This document shows positions 54,742 through 63,698 of a stretch of DNA of 64,000 bases, one piece after another (within the stretch, counting starts at the first letter, position 1; every line of letters starts with the position of its first letter). Made by a program: the position numbers and the translations under genes. Below the pieces are notes generated by a model that had not been told where the DNA came from, did not search any database, and was given only the letters and a program-made list of their open reading frames with translations. Origin of the DNA: Planctomycetaceae bacterium (GTDB taxonomy: Bacteria > Planctomycetota > Planctomycetia > Planctomycetales > Planctomycetaceae); the NCBI GenBank assembly GCA_041398785.1, contig JAWKUA010000023.1, positions 1 to 64,000 on the forward strand. Reading direction: 5' to 3'.

Positions 54742-55554
54742 ATGGCGGAGCGAATGCTGGACGGAAAAGTCGCACTGGTCACCGGCTCCGGTCGCGGGCT
54801 CGGTCGAGCCTTCGCGGAACACCTGGCAAAGCTGGGCTGCAGTGTCGGTGTTCACGGAATGAGAGAACACGGACCGGCGGAATACGGCGAAGGAACCACT
54901 CTGACCGATACTGCAAGAGAAATCGGCGAAGCGCACAGTGTGAAAACCTGCCGGCTGCTCGGTGACCTGACCTGTATTGACGACGTGAATCGCATCGTGG
55001 AATCAGTGACCGCCGAACTTGGTCCGATTGATGTTCTGGTTCACAACGCCGGAGGTGACATCGCCGCGGCGGGAGGAAAACCCAATCCCAACGACGCCGT
55101 TATGATTAAGCCGGAAGATGTCCGCTCGGTGATCGATCGAAATCTGATGTCAACGATCTACGTGTGTCAGGCAACCGCGCGACAGATGATGTCCAGAAGA
55201 TCCGGTCGCATTCTGACCATCAGCTCGATCTCGGGATTTCTGGGAATTCCGAACAGCGCGATCTACGCAACATCCAAGGCAGCCGTCGTGGAATATACGC
55301 GATGTCTGGCGGTGCAGCTTCGTCCCTACAACATCAATGTCAACAGCCTGGCTCCCGGTGACACGCGAACGGGTCGTTTTCTGGGAACTCGGCAGGTCGA
55401 CGAAAACCGCATGGCCACACAAGGCACGCTCGATCGCATCGCTATGGTCGATGAAGTGACGCGCGTTGTCGAATTCTTCGCCGGACCGTTAGGAGATTTT
55501 GTGACCGGCCAGGTGCTGCGGGTCGACGGTGGCAGCCAGGCCTGGCCGGCATGA
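54742..55554 (+). CDS. SDR-family oxidoreductase (FabG-like)
   Basis: 270-residue short-chain dehydrogenase. It has the NAD(P) motif TGSGRGLG (14-21), NAG at 102-104, catalytic S162, Y175 and K179 (YATSK), and the C-terminal VTGQVLRVDGGSQ typical of classical SDRs. The start at ATG 54742 is supported by GGAGGAAGG about 8-10 bp upstream. Family members reduce or oxidise ketones, sugars or acyl-ACP; the substrate here is unknown. It stands alone, with a 245-bp gap to the divergent gene on its left. Confidence 0.94.
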   Translation: MAERMLDGKVALVTGSGRGLGRAFAEHLAKLGCSVGVHGMREHGPAEYGEGTTLTDTAREIGEAHSVKTCRLLGDLTCIDDVNRIVESVTAELGPIDVLVHNAGGDIAAAGGKPNPNDAVMIKPEDVRSVIDRNLMSTIYVCQATARQMMSRRSGRILTISSISGFLGIPNSAIYATSKAAVVEYTRCLAVQLRPYNINVNSLAPGDTRTGRFLGTRQVDENRMATQGTLDRIAMVDEVTRVVEFFAGPLGDFVTGQVLRVDGGSQAWPA

Positions 55555-56276
55555 AAAGCGGTGACCACGAATGCGCCTGAACTTCGGCATCGGACTTTTT
55601 CCCACCGTCTGCGGATCCTGTCCGGAATTGTCCGTGTGCCGCACATTCGCCGTCTACGGTAGTGTTCAAATCTGCGTCATGCTGTTGCATTTTGCTAGCG
55701 CATAATTGAACATCGCCAATGACACTCTGGGGCGTGTGACGCAGAATCAGGCGTAGAATGTTGCAATTCTCGTCGTGCAGAATTACTCACGACCTCTGGC
55801 ATGAAAACTGCAATTGTTTCATCACGCCACGGGCAGCGAGCAATGGCCCGCCTTGCTGTCTGGGCTTTGAGCGTTCCAGGGAAACCTGGAACGCTCTTTT
55901 TTTTGGTCTCTCTAGTCTTCCTTCCAGCCTTCCGAACATAGACGACTCAGCCGAATGAGACTCTTGTGGGATTCACTCCTACAAAACTCGCGCCAAAGCG
56001 GGACATTTTCTGACAGGCAAAGACGTCGGAGCGTTGCTGCACGCGAAGTCGCGATGCGTTGTGGCCACCTGGCATTCACTACAAGAGCAGGTCGTCGTCG
56101 ACATCAACGCCGTCTGGCGGTGCCGTGCTGAAGCGCGCAGCTGGGGACGGAGGCTATTGCAACCCGGTTTGACCCGCTGCGATCCAGCGGGCACACAAAC
56201 TCGCTGACGGATCGCGACCGCCGCTCAATTGATTCCGCAAGGGTGACGGCAGCGACGAAGCCTGCGGTGGCGAGAA
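55555..56276. other. Intergenic region with orphan terminator
   Basis: 722 bp with no convincing protein gene. The only clear element is a strong terminator at 55869-55904, more than 300 bp after the SDR stop. The stretch 55690-55868 between them could be a long 3' UTR or a small RNA gene ending at the terminator. It contains several short complementary segments, such as AGCAA/TTGCT near 55838-55853. 55906-56276 shows nothing. Confidence 0.5.
55869..55904 (+). terminator. Rho-independent terminator
   Basis: GAGCGTTCCAGG at 55869-55880 pairs perfectly over 12 bp with 55885-55896 around a GAAA tetraloop, followed by eight T. This is a textbook intrinsic terminator on the plus strand. The nearest plus-strand gene, the SDR, ends 315 bp earlier. 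Confidence 0.95.
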
Positions 56277-57392
56277 TCAGCGGAGTGTGAATTCCGGCAA
56301 CCGGACAATCTCGCCGCCCTTCGTCGCAGATTCGTGAGCACAGATGCCCACACACGTCCAGTTAGCGCTGGTGACGGCATTGGGCCATGGGTCACGGTCT
56401 TCCACAATTGCGCTGACGAACTCGTGGACCAGATGCGGATGCGAACCACCGTGCCCGCCACCCTGAATGAAGCTCAGGTGACCGGCATCGTGAATTTCCT
56501 GCGGCTGCGTGAACTTCTGAATCTCCTTCGGCAGCAGGTGAGCGAAGTCCGGTACTTCGATCTTCTCCGGAATTTCCGGTTCCGGCTTCTTGGCGGTGTG
56601 GATGATGTGCGGCTGGTGCTCAATCAGTGTCCATTCGAAGCTTTTCTTCGTGCCGTAGACGTCAAAACTTTCGCGGTATTGCCTGGCGACGTCGTGCAGA
56701 AACCGCCAGATGTGCGCAGTCTGGTCGGTGTCCCTGATCTTGATATGACACGTTTCCACGGCGAAGCTGTTGCCGGATTTCTTTGCGATGTCGTCCCGCA
56801 CTGTGCCGGAACCAAAACAACTGACGTACTCCGCCAGACCGTTTACCAGTCCCAGACACGGGCTGACCACGTGAGTCGCATAGTGCATTGGGATCATCTT
56901 TTCCCAGTAGCTGGGCCAGCCATCCATGTCCTGCGGATGTGACGCCGCAAGGTGCTGGATTCGGCCCAGTTCGCCCTTTTGGTACATGTCTTTGATGAAC
57001 AGAAACTCTCGGCTGTAAACCACGGTTTCAGCCATCATGTACTTCAGGCCGGTGTCCCTGACTTTTTCGACAATCTGTCGGCATTCTTCGATGGTTGTGG
57101 CCATTGGCACGGTACACATGACGTGCTTTCCGGCATCGAGTGCCTTCAAAGACATCCATGCGTGATCGGGAATCGGGCTGTTGATGTGGACGTAGTCGAC
57201 CTGCGGATCGGCCAGCACGTCGTCATAGCTGGTGTATCGTTTGTCGATTCCGAACTGATCGCCGACCGTGTTCATTTCGGCTTCGTTGCGTCGGCAGATC
57301 GCGGTGACAGTGGCATTCGGGTGAGCGTTATAGATGGGAATGAACTCGGCACCGAAGCCGAGACCGATCATCGCGACATTGACATTGGCCAT
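56277..57392 (-). CDS. Gfo/Idh/MocA family oxidoreductase
   Basis: 371-residue NAD(P)-dependent dehydrogenase. The Rossmann fold starts MIGLGFGAEFIPIY, and the cofactor/active-site strand is VMCTVPMATTIEEC, where the usual EKP is replaced by TVPMA. The substrate domain includes WPSYWEKMIPMHYATH and HLSFIQGGGHGGSHP. Planctomycetes carry dozens of such enzymes acting on sugars, inositols or their keto forms. The replacement of the EKP motif's Lys region suggests a divergent or non-oxidoreductase role. It is followed on the left by a feature-poor gap; its start faces frr after 92 bp, same strand. Confidence 0.9.
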   Translation of the reverse strand: MANVNVAMIGLGFGAEFIPIYNAHPNATVTAICRRNEAEMNTVGDQFGIDKRYTSYDDVLADPQVDYVHINSPIPDHAWMSLKALDAGKHVMCTVPMATTIEECRQIVEKVRDTGLKYMMAETVVYSREFLFIKDMYQKGELGRIQHLAASHPQDMDGWPSYWEKMIPMHYATHVVSPCLGLVNGLAEYVSCFGSGTVRDDIAKKSGNSFAVETCHIKIRDTDQTAHIWRFLHDVARQYRESFDVYGTKKSFEWTLIEHQPHIIHTAKKPEPEIPEKIEVPDFAHLLPKEIQKFTQPQEIHDAGHLSFIQGGGHGGSHPHLVHEFVSAIVEDRDPWPNAVTSANWTCVGICAHESATKGGEIVRLPEFTLR

Positions 57393-57484
57393 GACAGTTT
57401 AGCTTTCTGATTTTCTGTATTTCGGCAGGCTGATCACTGAGTAAACCGCGGGCAAAGTGAGAACGCTTCGGCGTCGTCCGGCGA

Positions 57485-58045
57485 CTACTGATCCATCACT
57501 TCCGTTTCCTTTGCGGCGGCTTTTCCGTTGATCGTGCCTTCGTACTTCTTCGTCAGTTCCTGAATCTGGTCCTTGACGTCATCGCGTTCGTCTTCCGACA
57601 TCGACTTGTCCTTCTCCGCCTGATCTGCGTGCTTGTTGGCATCTCGCCGGATGTTTCGGATGGAAACGCGGGCTTCCTCGGACAGTTCCTTCACGCGAGC
57701 CGTCAGCTGCTTTCGCCGGTCGGTGGACAGCGGCGGGATATTCAGACGGATGACGCGGCCATCGTTGTTCGGCGCCAGGCCAAGATCGCTGTTCTGAATG
57801 GCCTTGGCGATTTCCCCGAGGCATGACGTGTCAAACGGACGAATCATGATCTGCTGCGGTTCGGGAACGCTGACGTTCGCAATCTGCTTCAGCGGCGTTT
57901 GCGATCCGTAGTAATCAACCCGGATGGAATCGACCAAGCCGGGATTGGCCCGTCCGGTGCGAATTCCCTGCAGCGACGACACCAGGTGGTCCACTGCTTT
58001 TTCCATGCGTTCTTCAGCGTCCAGCAGGATTTCATCCCTGTCCAT
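57485..58045 (-). CDS. frr: Ribosome recycling factor
   Basis: 186-residue RRF, which with EF-G splits the post-termination ribosome. The family signature is intact: LQGIRTGRANPGLVDSIRVDYYGSQTPL is the conserved N-terminal region, followed by the core IRPFDTSCLGEIAKAI, LNIPPLSTDRRKQL and RRDANKHADQ. The length is normal. In most bacteria frr follows tsf and pyrH; neither is here, and the upstream region is a divergent intergenic stretch, so frr has its own promoter. It is a reliable single-copy marker gene for placing this genome. Confidence 0.97.
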   Translation of the reverse strand: MDRDEILLDAEERMEKAVDHLVSSLQGIRTGRANPGLVDSIRVDYYGSQTPLKQIANVSVPEPQQIMIRPFDTSCLGEIAKAIQNSDLGLAPNNDGRVIRLNIPPLSTDRRKQLTARVKELSEEARVSIRNIRRDANKHADQAEKDKSMSEDERDDVKDQIQELTKKYEGTINGKAAAKETEVMDQ

Positions 58046-58350
58046 TGCGATACACCTTCAGCTTCAGCGGGGCCGACGGACGCGGCCTGGATCAGAATCG
58101 CGAACGTGTCGATGGAAGTTCCGTTCACGGGTGGCGTGCATCGTAATAAGCCGGATGTTGCCGTCAAACGCCTGGCAACGCGGGGGTGCTGCCGCGTCGT
58201 CGATCAGGCTGCCGGTTGTGAAAAAATGCGGTGAGTTTTCGACGCGTGCGGGCTTCTCATTTTGAGTCCGGCGGACAAAGTTCGTGTGTTGCAAAAAATC
58301 AACGAACCAGCGTTTCTGTTGCCGCTTGAACACAGCTACAATCCAGCAGT
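58046..58350. other. Divergent intergenic region frr / M50 protease
   Basis: 305 bp containing the promoters for leftward frr and rightward protease gene. I see an A-rich patch near 58286-58300 but no clear -35/-10 pair, repeat or RNA gene. Confidence 0.5.
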
Positions 58351-59379
58351 ATGTACGCGACCAATACCATCCTCACGTTTTCCTTCCCGCTGGGTCAGTT
58401 CGGGCCGACCCGCGTGCGAGTCAGTTTCTTGCTGCCGGTCGTGGTTCTTGCCATCATGTGGCGGCTCGGTAATGTGCCTCTGGGGCTGCTGGCCGGAGCG
58501 ATTCTGATTGGCAGCGTGGTTGCTCACGAGATGGCCCATCTGCTGGTCGCGCGGGGCTGGGGCGGCGGTCCTGACACAATTCTGCTCTGGCCGCTCGGCG
58601 GTCTCCAGGAATACTCGCTGGTCGGGGACTTTCGCGTACGCGTGCAGACGATCCTTGCCGGACCGTTCGCCAATCTGGTCATTCTCGGATGCTGCTATTT
58701 CCCGCTGAACGCCGACGGTGTTCTGGATTCACTGCTGGTCCCAGTTCGCGGGTTTCCCCTGATATCGGGGGAATCCGTGGGAATGACGGCCTGCCGAATG
58801 GCATTCTTCGCGAACTGGATTCTGCTGCTGGTGAACCTGCTCCCGCTGCTGCCGTTTGACGGAGGCCTGCTGCTGCGGGCATTTCTGCGAGAACGCTTCG
58901 CCGATGTCGAAGTGCGCGACGTGATGGTTCGTCTGGGACTCGTGCTGAGTCTTTTCGGACTTCTGTCTGCGTTTGTGTTTGACGTCAGCAGCGTTGTCGC
59001 GCTGTCAGCATTTGTGCTGGTACTTCATCTGCACGAAATGGTGCGGTGGCAGGAAGTAACGGGCTACGGAGACACATTTGAAGGCTATGACTTTTCTGAG
59101 GAATACGAATACCAGGACGCCGCGCTGGACGATGACGAGTCGTTCGACCGTGAAGGCGTTGACGAAATCGCAAAAGCCAGCCAGGCCGCTCGAAGATACG
59201 TCCGGCACGAAGAAGAACGCGAACGCCGGGAATTTGAACGGCAGCAGCAGGAAGAAAAACGCGTTGACGAGATTCTTCAAAAGCTGCACGACCACGGTCG
59301 CCATGCTCTGAACGCGGCCGAACTGCGACTGCTGAAAAAGGCTGGTGATCGGTACCGCAGCCGCGGCCAGCATCATTGA
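58351..59379 (+). CDS. Site-2-protease-family (M50) intramembrane metalloprotease
   Basis: 342-residue membrane protein. Zinc ligands are in HEMAH (H59, E60, H63) inside SVVAHEMAHLLVARGWG, with the third ligand D170 in LLPLLPFDGG. About six membrane helices span residues 22-245. A charged helical tail (about 255-342, rich in E, R, Q) is cytoplasmic. S2P proteases cleave transmembrane substrates such as anti-sigma factors. The family of Rip/SpoIVFB-like enzymes often has a CBS or PDZ domain; this one has neither. No anti-sigma substrate gene adjoins it. Confidence 0.92.
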   Translation: MYATNTILTFSFPLGQFGPTRVRVSFLLPVVVLAIMWRLGNVPLGLLAGAILIGSVVAHEMAHLLVARGWGGGPDTILLWPLGGLQEYSLVGDFRVRVQTILAGPFANLVILGCCYFPLNADGVLDSLLVPVRGFPLISGESVGMTACRMAFFANWILLLVNLLPLLPFDGGLLLRAFLRERFADVEVRDVMVRLGLVLSLFGLLSAFVFDVSSVVALSAFVLVLHLHEMVRWQEVTGYGDTFEGYDFSEEYEYQDAALDDDESFDREGVDEIAKASQAARRYVRHEEERERREFERQQQEEKRVDEILQKLHDHGRHALNAAELRLLKKAGDRYRSRGQHH

Positions 59380-59580
59380 TGAACGGCCCGGGCCATTCGC
59401 CGTCGGTCAACAATTCAGACCGGGATGAGTGCGGCAAGTCTTCAAGTCCCGCAATGAGCCAATCGACCGTAGCCGGCAGCAAAGTAGCCGCGCCGCACGG
59501 CCGAATCGCACCAACCCGGAAGCAATTGCATCCGGCACCCGTTTCGAAAGTCGCCACAAGAAAGCCGAAAGACGTCTGTC

Positions 59581-60216
59581 ATGTTTTGCTCGAAATCTGC
59601 TGCGTTTCCCCTCCCGATGATGGCTGCTCTGGTGTTGCTCACCGGCTGCGGCGAACAGCCACCGACCGGCGATGCGGCACCAATTCGCAGCGCCGCTGTC
59701 GATTCGGAGAAAGCGCCGAACACCGTTCCGGGTGACATTGCCGCTGATGACTCCCCCCAGACATCGCCCGGCGGTTCGCAGCGAAGCACATACGCCGGAA
59801 TGAGGTTCGAGATTCCGGCCGGATGGAAGGAAGTGGAACTCAGTGCGATGCAGCGAGGTATCATCGCCGCTCGGTTCACGATGCCCGAAATCAGTCAGGA
59901 TCTGACGCTGACCCTGTCGCGTTCCGGAGGATCGATTTCGGAAAACCTGGATCGCTGGCGAGGACAGGTGGAAGCTTCCGAACCGGAACGTTCGGAAACC
60001 GTCAAGGTCGCCGGCGCGGAAGCGTCACTGATCGATCTGAAGGGACGGTTCTCCGCCGGGTTCGGACGGGAGCCAGCCGACGGATTTCGTATGATCGGTG
60101 TGATTGTACCGATGGAACCGGAGCCGTATTTCATCAAGCTGACAGGACCCGTCGACGCGGTCGCTGAGATCGAGGAACCATTCCAGCAATTCCTTGAATC
60201 CGCCCGCGCGGAATAG
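59581..60216 (+). CDS. Hypothetical lipoprotein
   Basis: 211-residue predicted lipoprotein. The signal MMAALVLLTGC places the lipidated Cys at about residue 23. A low-complexity Ala/Pro/Ser/Asp linker follows to about 65, then a domain of about 140 residues beginning YAGMRFEIPAGWKEVELS, which resembles the PsbP/DUF1795-like fold of exported proteins. No catalytic motif is seen. It slightly overlaps possible upstream starts of the next gene, so the two may be co-transcribed. Confidence 0.8.
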   Translation: MFCSKSAAFPLPMMAALVLLTGCGEQPPTGDAAPIRSAAVDSEKAPNTVPGDIAADDSPQTSPGGSQRSTYAGMRFEIPAGWKEVELSAMQRGIIAARFTMPEISQDLTLTLSRSGGSISENLDRWRGQVEASEPERSETVKVAGAEASLIDLKGRFSAGFGREPADGFRMIGVIVPMEPEPYFIKLTGPVDAVAEIEEPFQQFLESARAE

Positions 60217-60289
60217 ACGTTGTCGACGCAGCGGCACTGGCCGTATCCTGCATCGAATGGAATTCATTTCCCGAATCAGGCAGGCAACC

Positions 60290-61384
60290 ATGGTACATTC
60301 ACGACGGCTCACCGCGGCGACGACACGGCACGTGCATCACATCGTTCTGCCGGCATTGCTGTGCGGAGCCTGCTTTGGACTGTCATTGTTCAGCGCAGCA
60401 GCCACGTTCGCCGCGCCCGCGGCAACCGCCGCCGACGATGAGGAGACCGACGCGGCCGTTCAAAAAGCGCTGGACTATCTGGCGTCGCAGCAGAAGCGAC
60501 AGGGGTACTGGGAAGCCAACCAGGGACAGTATCGAGTCGCCATGACGGCTCTGGCCGGCACGGCGATGCTTGCCGAAGGTTCCACCACGACCACCGGCAG
60601 ATACTCCCGCCCCATCAGCGACGCCGTGGATTACCTGCTGGCAATGAGCCGCCCGAACGGTCTGATCGGCTACCGCGAAGACGGACACTACACCTATGGC
60701 CACGGATTTTCGATGGTGTTTCTCAGCCAGGTGTTCGGCGAAGAAGAGGATCTTCAGAGGCGGGAGGAAATTCGCGAGGTGCTGGTGAAAGCCGTGCAGT
60801 TCTGCGCAGACGCTCAGACAAGTCGCGGCGGCTGGGGCTACGTTTCGGCGAAGGAAGGCAGCGATTTCGACGAAGGGTCGACGTGTATTACTCAGGTGCA
60901 GGGCCTGCGAGCCTGCCGAAATGCGGGCATCCCTGTTTCGAAGGAAATCATCGACCGCGCGATCAAGTACATCGACGACTGCACAACATCCAGCGGCGGA
61001 GTGCAGTACAGTATTCGAGGCGGCGGCGAGCGTCCTCCCATCACCGCCGCGGCGCTGGCAGCGCTGTTCAACGCCGGTGAATACGACACGGAACTCAGCC
61101 GAAAAATGCGGGCCTACTGCGAGGAGAATATCTGGCCGGACAAGTCGGTCAGCGCCCGCAACGGTCACTGGCACTACATGCATTTCTACTACGCTCAGGT
61201 CATTTACCGCCAGGGCGGTGACCGGTGGAGGCAGTATCGCAGGGAGATCACGGAAGAAATCCTGAAGCGAACTCAGGCCAACGGCGGCTGGTCGGACCAG
61301 CAGATTGGACCGGTTTACACGACGGCAATCAACTGCATCATCCTGCAACTTGAAAAGGGATATCTGCCGATTTACCAGCGGTGA
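60290..61384 (+). CDS. Exported prenyltransferase/squalene-cyclase-repeat protein
   Basis: 364 residues from ATG 60290 (in-frame ATG 60257 is an alternative). A signal peptide or anchor lies at about 15-40 (HHIVLPALLCGACFGLSLF). The body is an alpha-alpha barrel of QW-like repeats: LASQQKRQGYW, CADAQTSRGGWGY, TQANGGWSD. The DxDD motif of squalene-hopene cyclases is absent, so it is not a classical cyclase. Related exported planctomycete proteins with this fold are common and of unknown role. It follows the lipoprotein gene closely. Confidence 0.85.
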   Translation: MVHSRRLTAATTRHVHHIVLPALLCGACFGLSLFSAAATFAAPAATAADDEETDAAVQKALDYLASQQKRQGYWEANQGQYRVAMTALAGTAMLAEGSTTTTGRYSRPISDAVDYLLAMSRPNGLIGYREDGHYTYGHGFSMVFLSQVFGEEEDLQRREEIREVLVKAVQFCADAQTSRGGWGYVSAKEGSDFDEGSTCITQVQGLRACRNAGIPVSKEIIDRAIKYIDDCTTSSGGVQYSIRGGGERPPITAAALAALFNAGEYDTELSRKMRAYCEENIWPDKSVSARNGHWHYMHFYYAQVIYRQGGDRWRQYRREITEEILKRTQANGGWSDQQIGPVYTTAINCIILQLEKGYLPIYQR

Positions 61385-61506
61385 TCGGCTATAGCAATCG
61401 ATGCGTTCTCGTCGCAGCCGCTGTCCATTTCCGGTTTCCGATTTCCTTCCGCTCGAACGACACGCCGCGTTTCCATGAAGTTCAGCTCACCGCGAATGCA
61501 GATTCC

Positions 61507-62514
61507 ATGACGACGTTTGCGTTGCTGCTGGGCGGGTTCCTCGGTCTTGTCGCGGGATCCGAATTGCTTGTTCGCGGAGCGGTGCGGCTGGCTGCGGCGA
61601 TGAAGATTTCGCCGCTGGTGATCGGCCTGACAATTGTGGCTTTCGGCACCAGTGCTCCGGAACTGGCGGTGTCGGTTTCCTCCGCGCTGGCCGGTCAGCC
61701 GGACCTGGCTGTCGGAAATGTCATCGGCAGTAACATCTTCAATACTCTGCTGATCCTGGGACTCAGCGCTCTGATCGTGCCGCTTGTGGTCCATCAGAAA
61801 CTGATTGTGTTCGATGTTCCGATCATGGTCGGAGTTTCCATCCTGCTGCTGCTGTTCGCGCAGGATCAGCAGATCAGCCGATTCGAAGGCGCGGGGCTGT
61901 TTGCCGGAATCATTCTGTATACCGTCTGGTGTGTGATTGCCGGTCGCAGGGAATCCGCTGCGGTCCGAAAGGAATATTCCGTCGAATACAGCGATGAGAC
62001 GCCCGCTTCGTCGACCGAAAGTCTGCGACACAGACTGCTGAGAATGGCGGGCTATCTGGGACTCGTGGCTGCCGGCGCGGCGCTGCTGGTGCTCGGATCG
62101 AACTGGATGGTTGAAGGTGCCGTCGAAGTCGCTCGCTGGCTGGGTGTCAGCGAGCTGGTGATCGGCCTGACGGTGATCGCCGCCGGAACCTCGCTGCCGG
62201 AAGCCGCCACATCCGTCATGGCAGCGGTGCGGAACGAACGTGATATCGCAGTGGGCAACGCGGTGGGCAGCAATCTGTTCAACATCATGAGCGTGCTGGG
62301 GCTGACGGCTGTCGTCGCCCCGAAGGGCCTGGCCGTTTCGTCGGAAGCACTGCGGTTTGATCTTCCGGTGATGGTGGTCGCCGCGATTCTGTGTGTCCCG
62401 ATCTTTGTCACCGGCCGGCAGATTTCCCGCTCAAACGGCGCAGTTCTGCTGTGCGGATACGTTGTCTACGTTTCCGTGCTGGTCTTTCAGGCCACCTGGG
62501 GAACCGGCGGCTGA
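61507..62514 (+). CDS. Calcium/sodium antiporter (CaCA family, YrbG-like)
   Basis: 335-residue integral membrane exchanger with about ten helices. Both inverted alpha-repeats are present: GLTIVAFGTSAPELAVS with GNVIGSNIFN in the first half, and GLTVIAAGTSLPEAATS with GNAVGSNLFN in the second. The acidic residues in TSAPE and TSLPE coordinate the cations. It should move Ca2+ out against Na+ or H+. The start is placed at ATG 61507 directly before the first helix; an upstream in-frame extension to 61381 is not protein-like. Confidence 0.94.
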   Translation: MTTFALLLGGFLGLVAGSELLVRGAVRLAAAMKISPLVIGLTIVAFGTSAPELAVSVSSALAGQPDLAVGNVIGSNIFNTLLILGLSALIVPLVVHQKLIVFDVPIMVGVSILLLLFAQDQQISRFEGAGLFAGIILYTVWCVIAGRRESAAVRKEYSVEYSDETPASSTESLRHRLLRMAGYLGLVAAGAALLVLGSNWMVEGAVEVARWLGVSELVIGLTVIAAGTSLPEAATSVMAAVRNERDIAVGNAVGSNLFNIMSVLGLTAVVAPKGLAVSSEALRFDLPVMVVAAILCVPIFVTGRQISRSNGAVLLCGYVVYVSVLVFQATWGTGG

Positions 62515-62555
62515 CGTGAACCAGTCATCCGGCCGGCGTCGAGCGGCCCTCTTTC

Positions 62556-62610
62556 TCGTTCCGAGGTTCCAGCCTCCGCGCCCTCGTTCCGAGGCTCCAG
62601 CCTCGGAACG
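62556..62610. repeat. Palindromic CGTTCCGAGGCT repeat, one full and one partial copy
   Basis: CGTTCCGAGGCT at 62585-62596 and AGCCTCGGAACG at 62599-62610 form a perfect 12-bp inverted repeat with a 2-bp centre. A partial copy (CGTTCCGAGGTTCCAGCCTC) lies just before it from about 62558. This is a well-known type of high-copy planctomycete intergenic palindrome, by recollection. It lies between the 3' ends of the convergent antiporter and glmU genes and may act as their terminator. Confidence 0.85.
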
Positions 62611-62637
62611 CACCGCCTGGAAGGCTCTGAAACGAGT

Positions 62638-63587
62638 TCACGTGCGCGTGATGACGCTGCCGTCGCCAATCGACTTCGGGCCAACGATGTGAGCGTGCGG
62701 GCCGATCGTGCAATTCGCTCCAATCGTGACCTGGCCTTCGATGACGCAGCCCGGTTTGACGACGGTGTCCGGTCCGATCTTGACGCCAAAGTCGATGCTG
62801 GTCTGCAGCGGATCGACGATCGTGACGCCGCTGGTCATCAGGTCGTTCAGGATTTCGCGCTGGATGTGAGCACGAACTTCCGCCAGCTGTACGCGAGTAT
62901 TCACGCCGATGGCTTCTTCGATTGTCAGACTGCAGCTTGCCGCCACGTTGTCTCCTTCGTCCATCAGAATTCGCGGACAGTCGGTCAGATAGTACTCGGC
63001 CTGAACGTTGTTCGGCTTCAGTTGTCGCAGTGAACTCAGCAGTCGCGGCGTGCTGAAGGCGTAACAGCCGGTGTTGATTTCGGTGATGCGGCGCTCTTCC
63101 TCGGACGCGTCTTTCTGTTCGCGAATGCACACGAAACGGCCGGCGGAATCCCGGACGACTCGGCCAAGTCCTTCGTTGTTGGCCGTATCCGCGGTGCCGA
63201 TCACACACGACGCGTTTTCCCGCTGCTGATGATCCAGCAGCGCTTTCAGCGACGAACCCCGCAGCAGCGGCGTGTCTCCGGCAAGAATCAGCGTGGAACC
63301 GTCGTGGCCATCGAGTTCCTGTTCACACATCATCACAGCATGACCGGTGCCGTTCTGCTCCTTCTGCTCGGCGAAGACGACGTCGCCGTGATGTTTCAAC
63401 GCGTCCCGCACGGTGTCCGCCTTGTGTCCGACAACAACGATCAGCTTGCCGACACCGGCGTCGCGAGCCGCATCCAGCACGAATTCGATCATCAACCGAC
63501 CGCAGACCGGATGCAAAACCTTCGGCAGTTCGGACTTCATGCGAGTGCTCTGCCGGCGGCCAGTATCACAGCAACGGGAGCGGTCAT
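62638..63587 (-). CDS. glmU: GlmU-like N-acetylglucosamine-1-phosphate uridyltransferase (frameshifted near start, short C-terminus)
   Basis: About 316 residues if one base is restored. From ATG 63587 the frame reads MTAPVAVILAAG and then runs into TGA after four residues. The next frame continues STRMKSELPKVLHPVCG without a gap. Inserting one A in GGCAGAGC restores LAAGKSTRMKSELPK, the nucleotide-binding signature. The pyrophosphorylase domain is otherwise complete (QNGTGHAV, LAGDTPLL, GLGRVVRD, EINTGCYAF, EYYLTD). The left-handed beta-helix is short (IGPDTVVKPGCVIEG...) and ends about 130 residues before that of full-length GlmU, so the acetyltransferase half is essentially lacking. UDP-GlcNAc synthesis is the expected role. 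A sequencing error is the likeliest cause of the shift. Confidence 0.85.
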
Positions 63588-63698
63588 TTCGCGGCTTTCC
63601 TTCGATCGAGGCGTTCAGAGGTTCGATGCAGAACGGCGCGGAGGATAGCAGACGAATCTCGCGGTAAACGTGAGTCGTCGCCTCTCGGCGCGATGGAG

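Noticed and set aside
63570..63587. UGA in the short GlmU frame as a second selenocysteine site
   Set aside because: A one-base shift restores the LAAGKSTRM signature, whereas reading through the TGA does not; there is no Cys at this position in the family.
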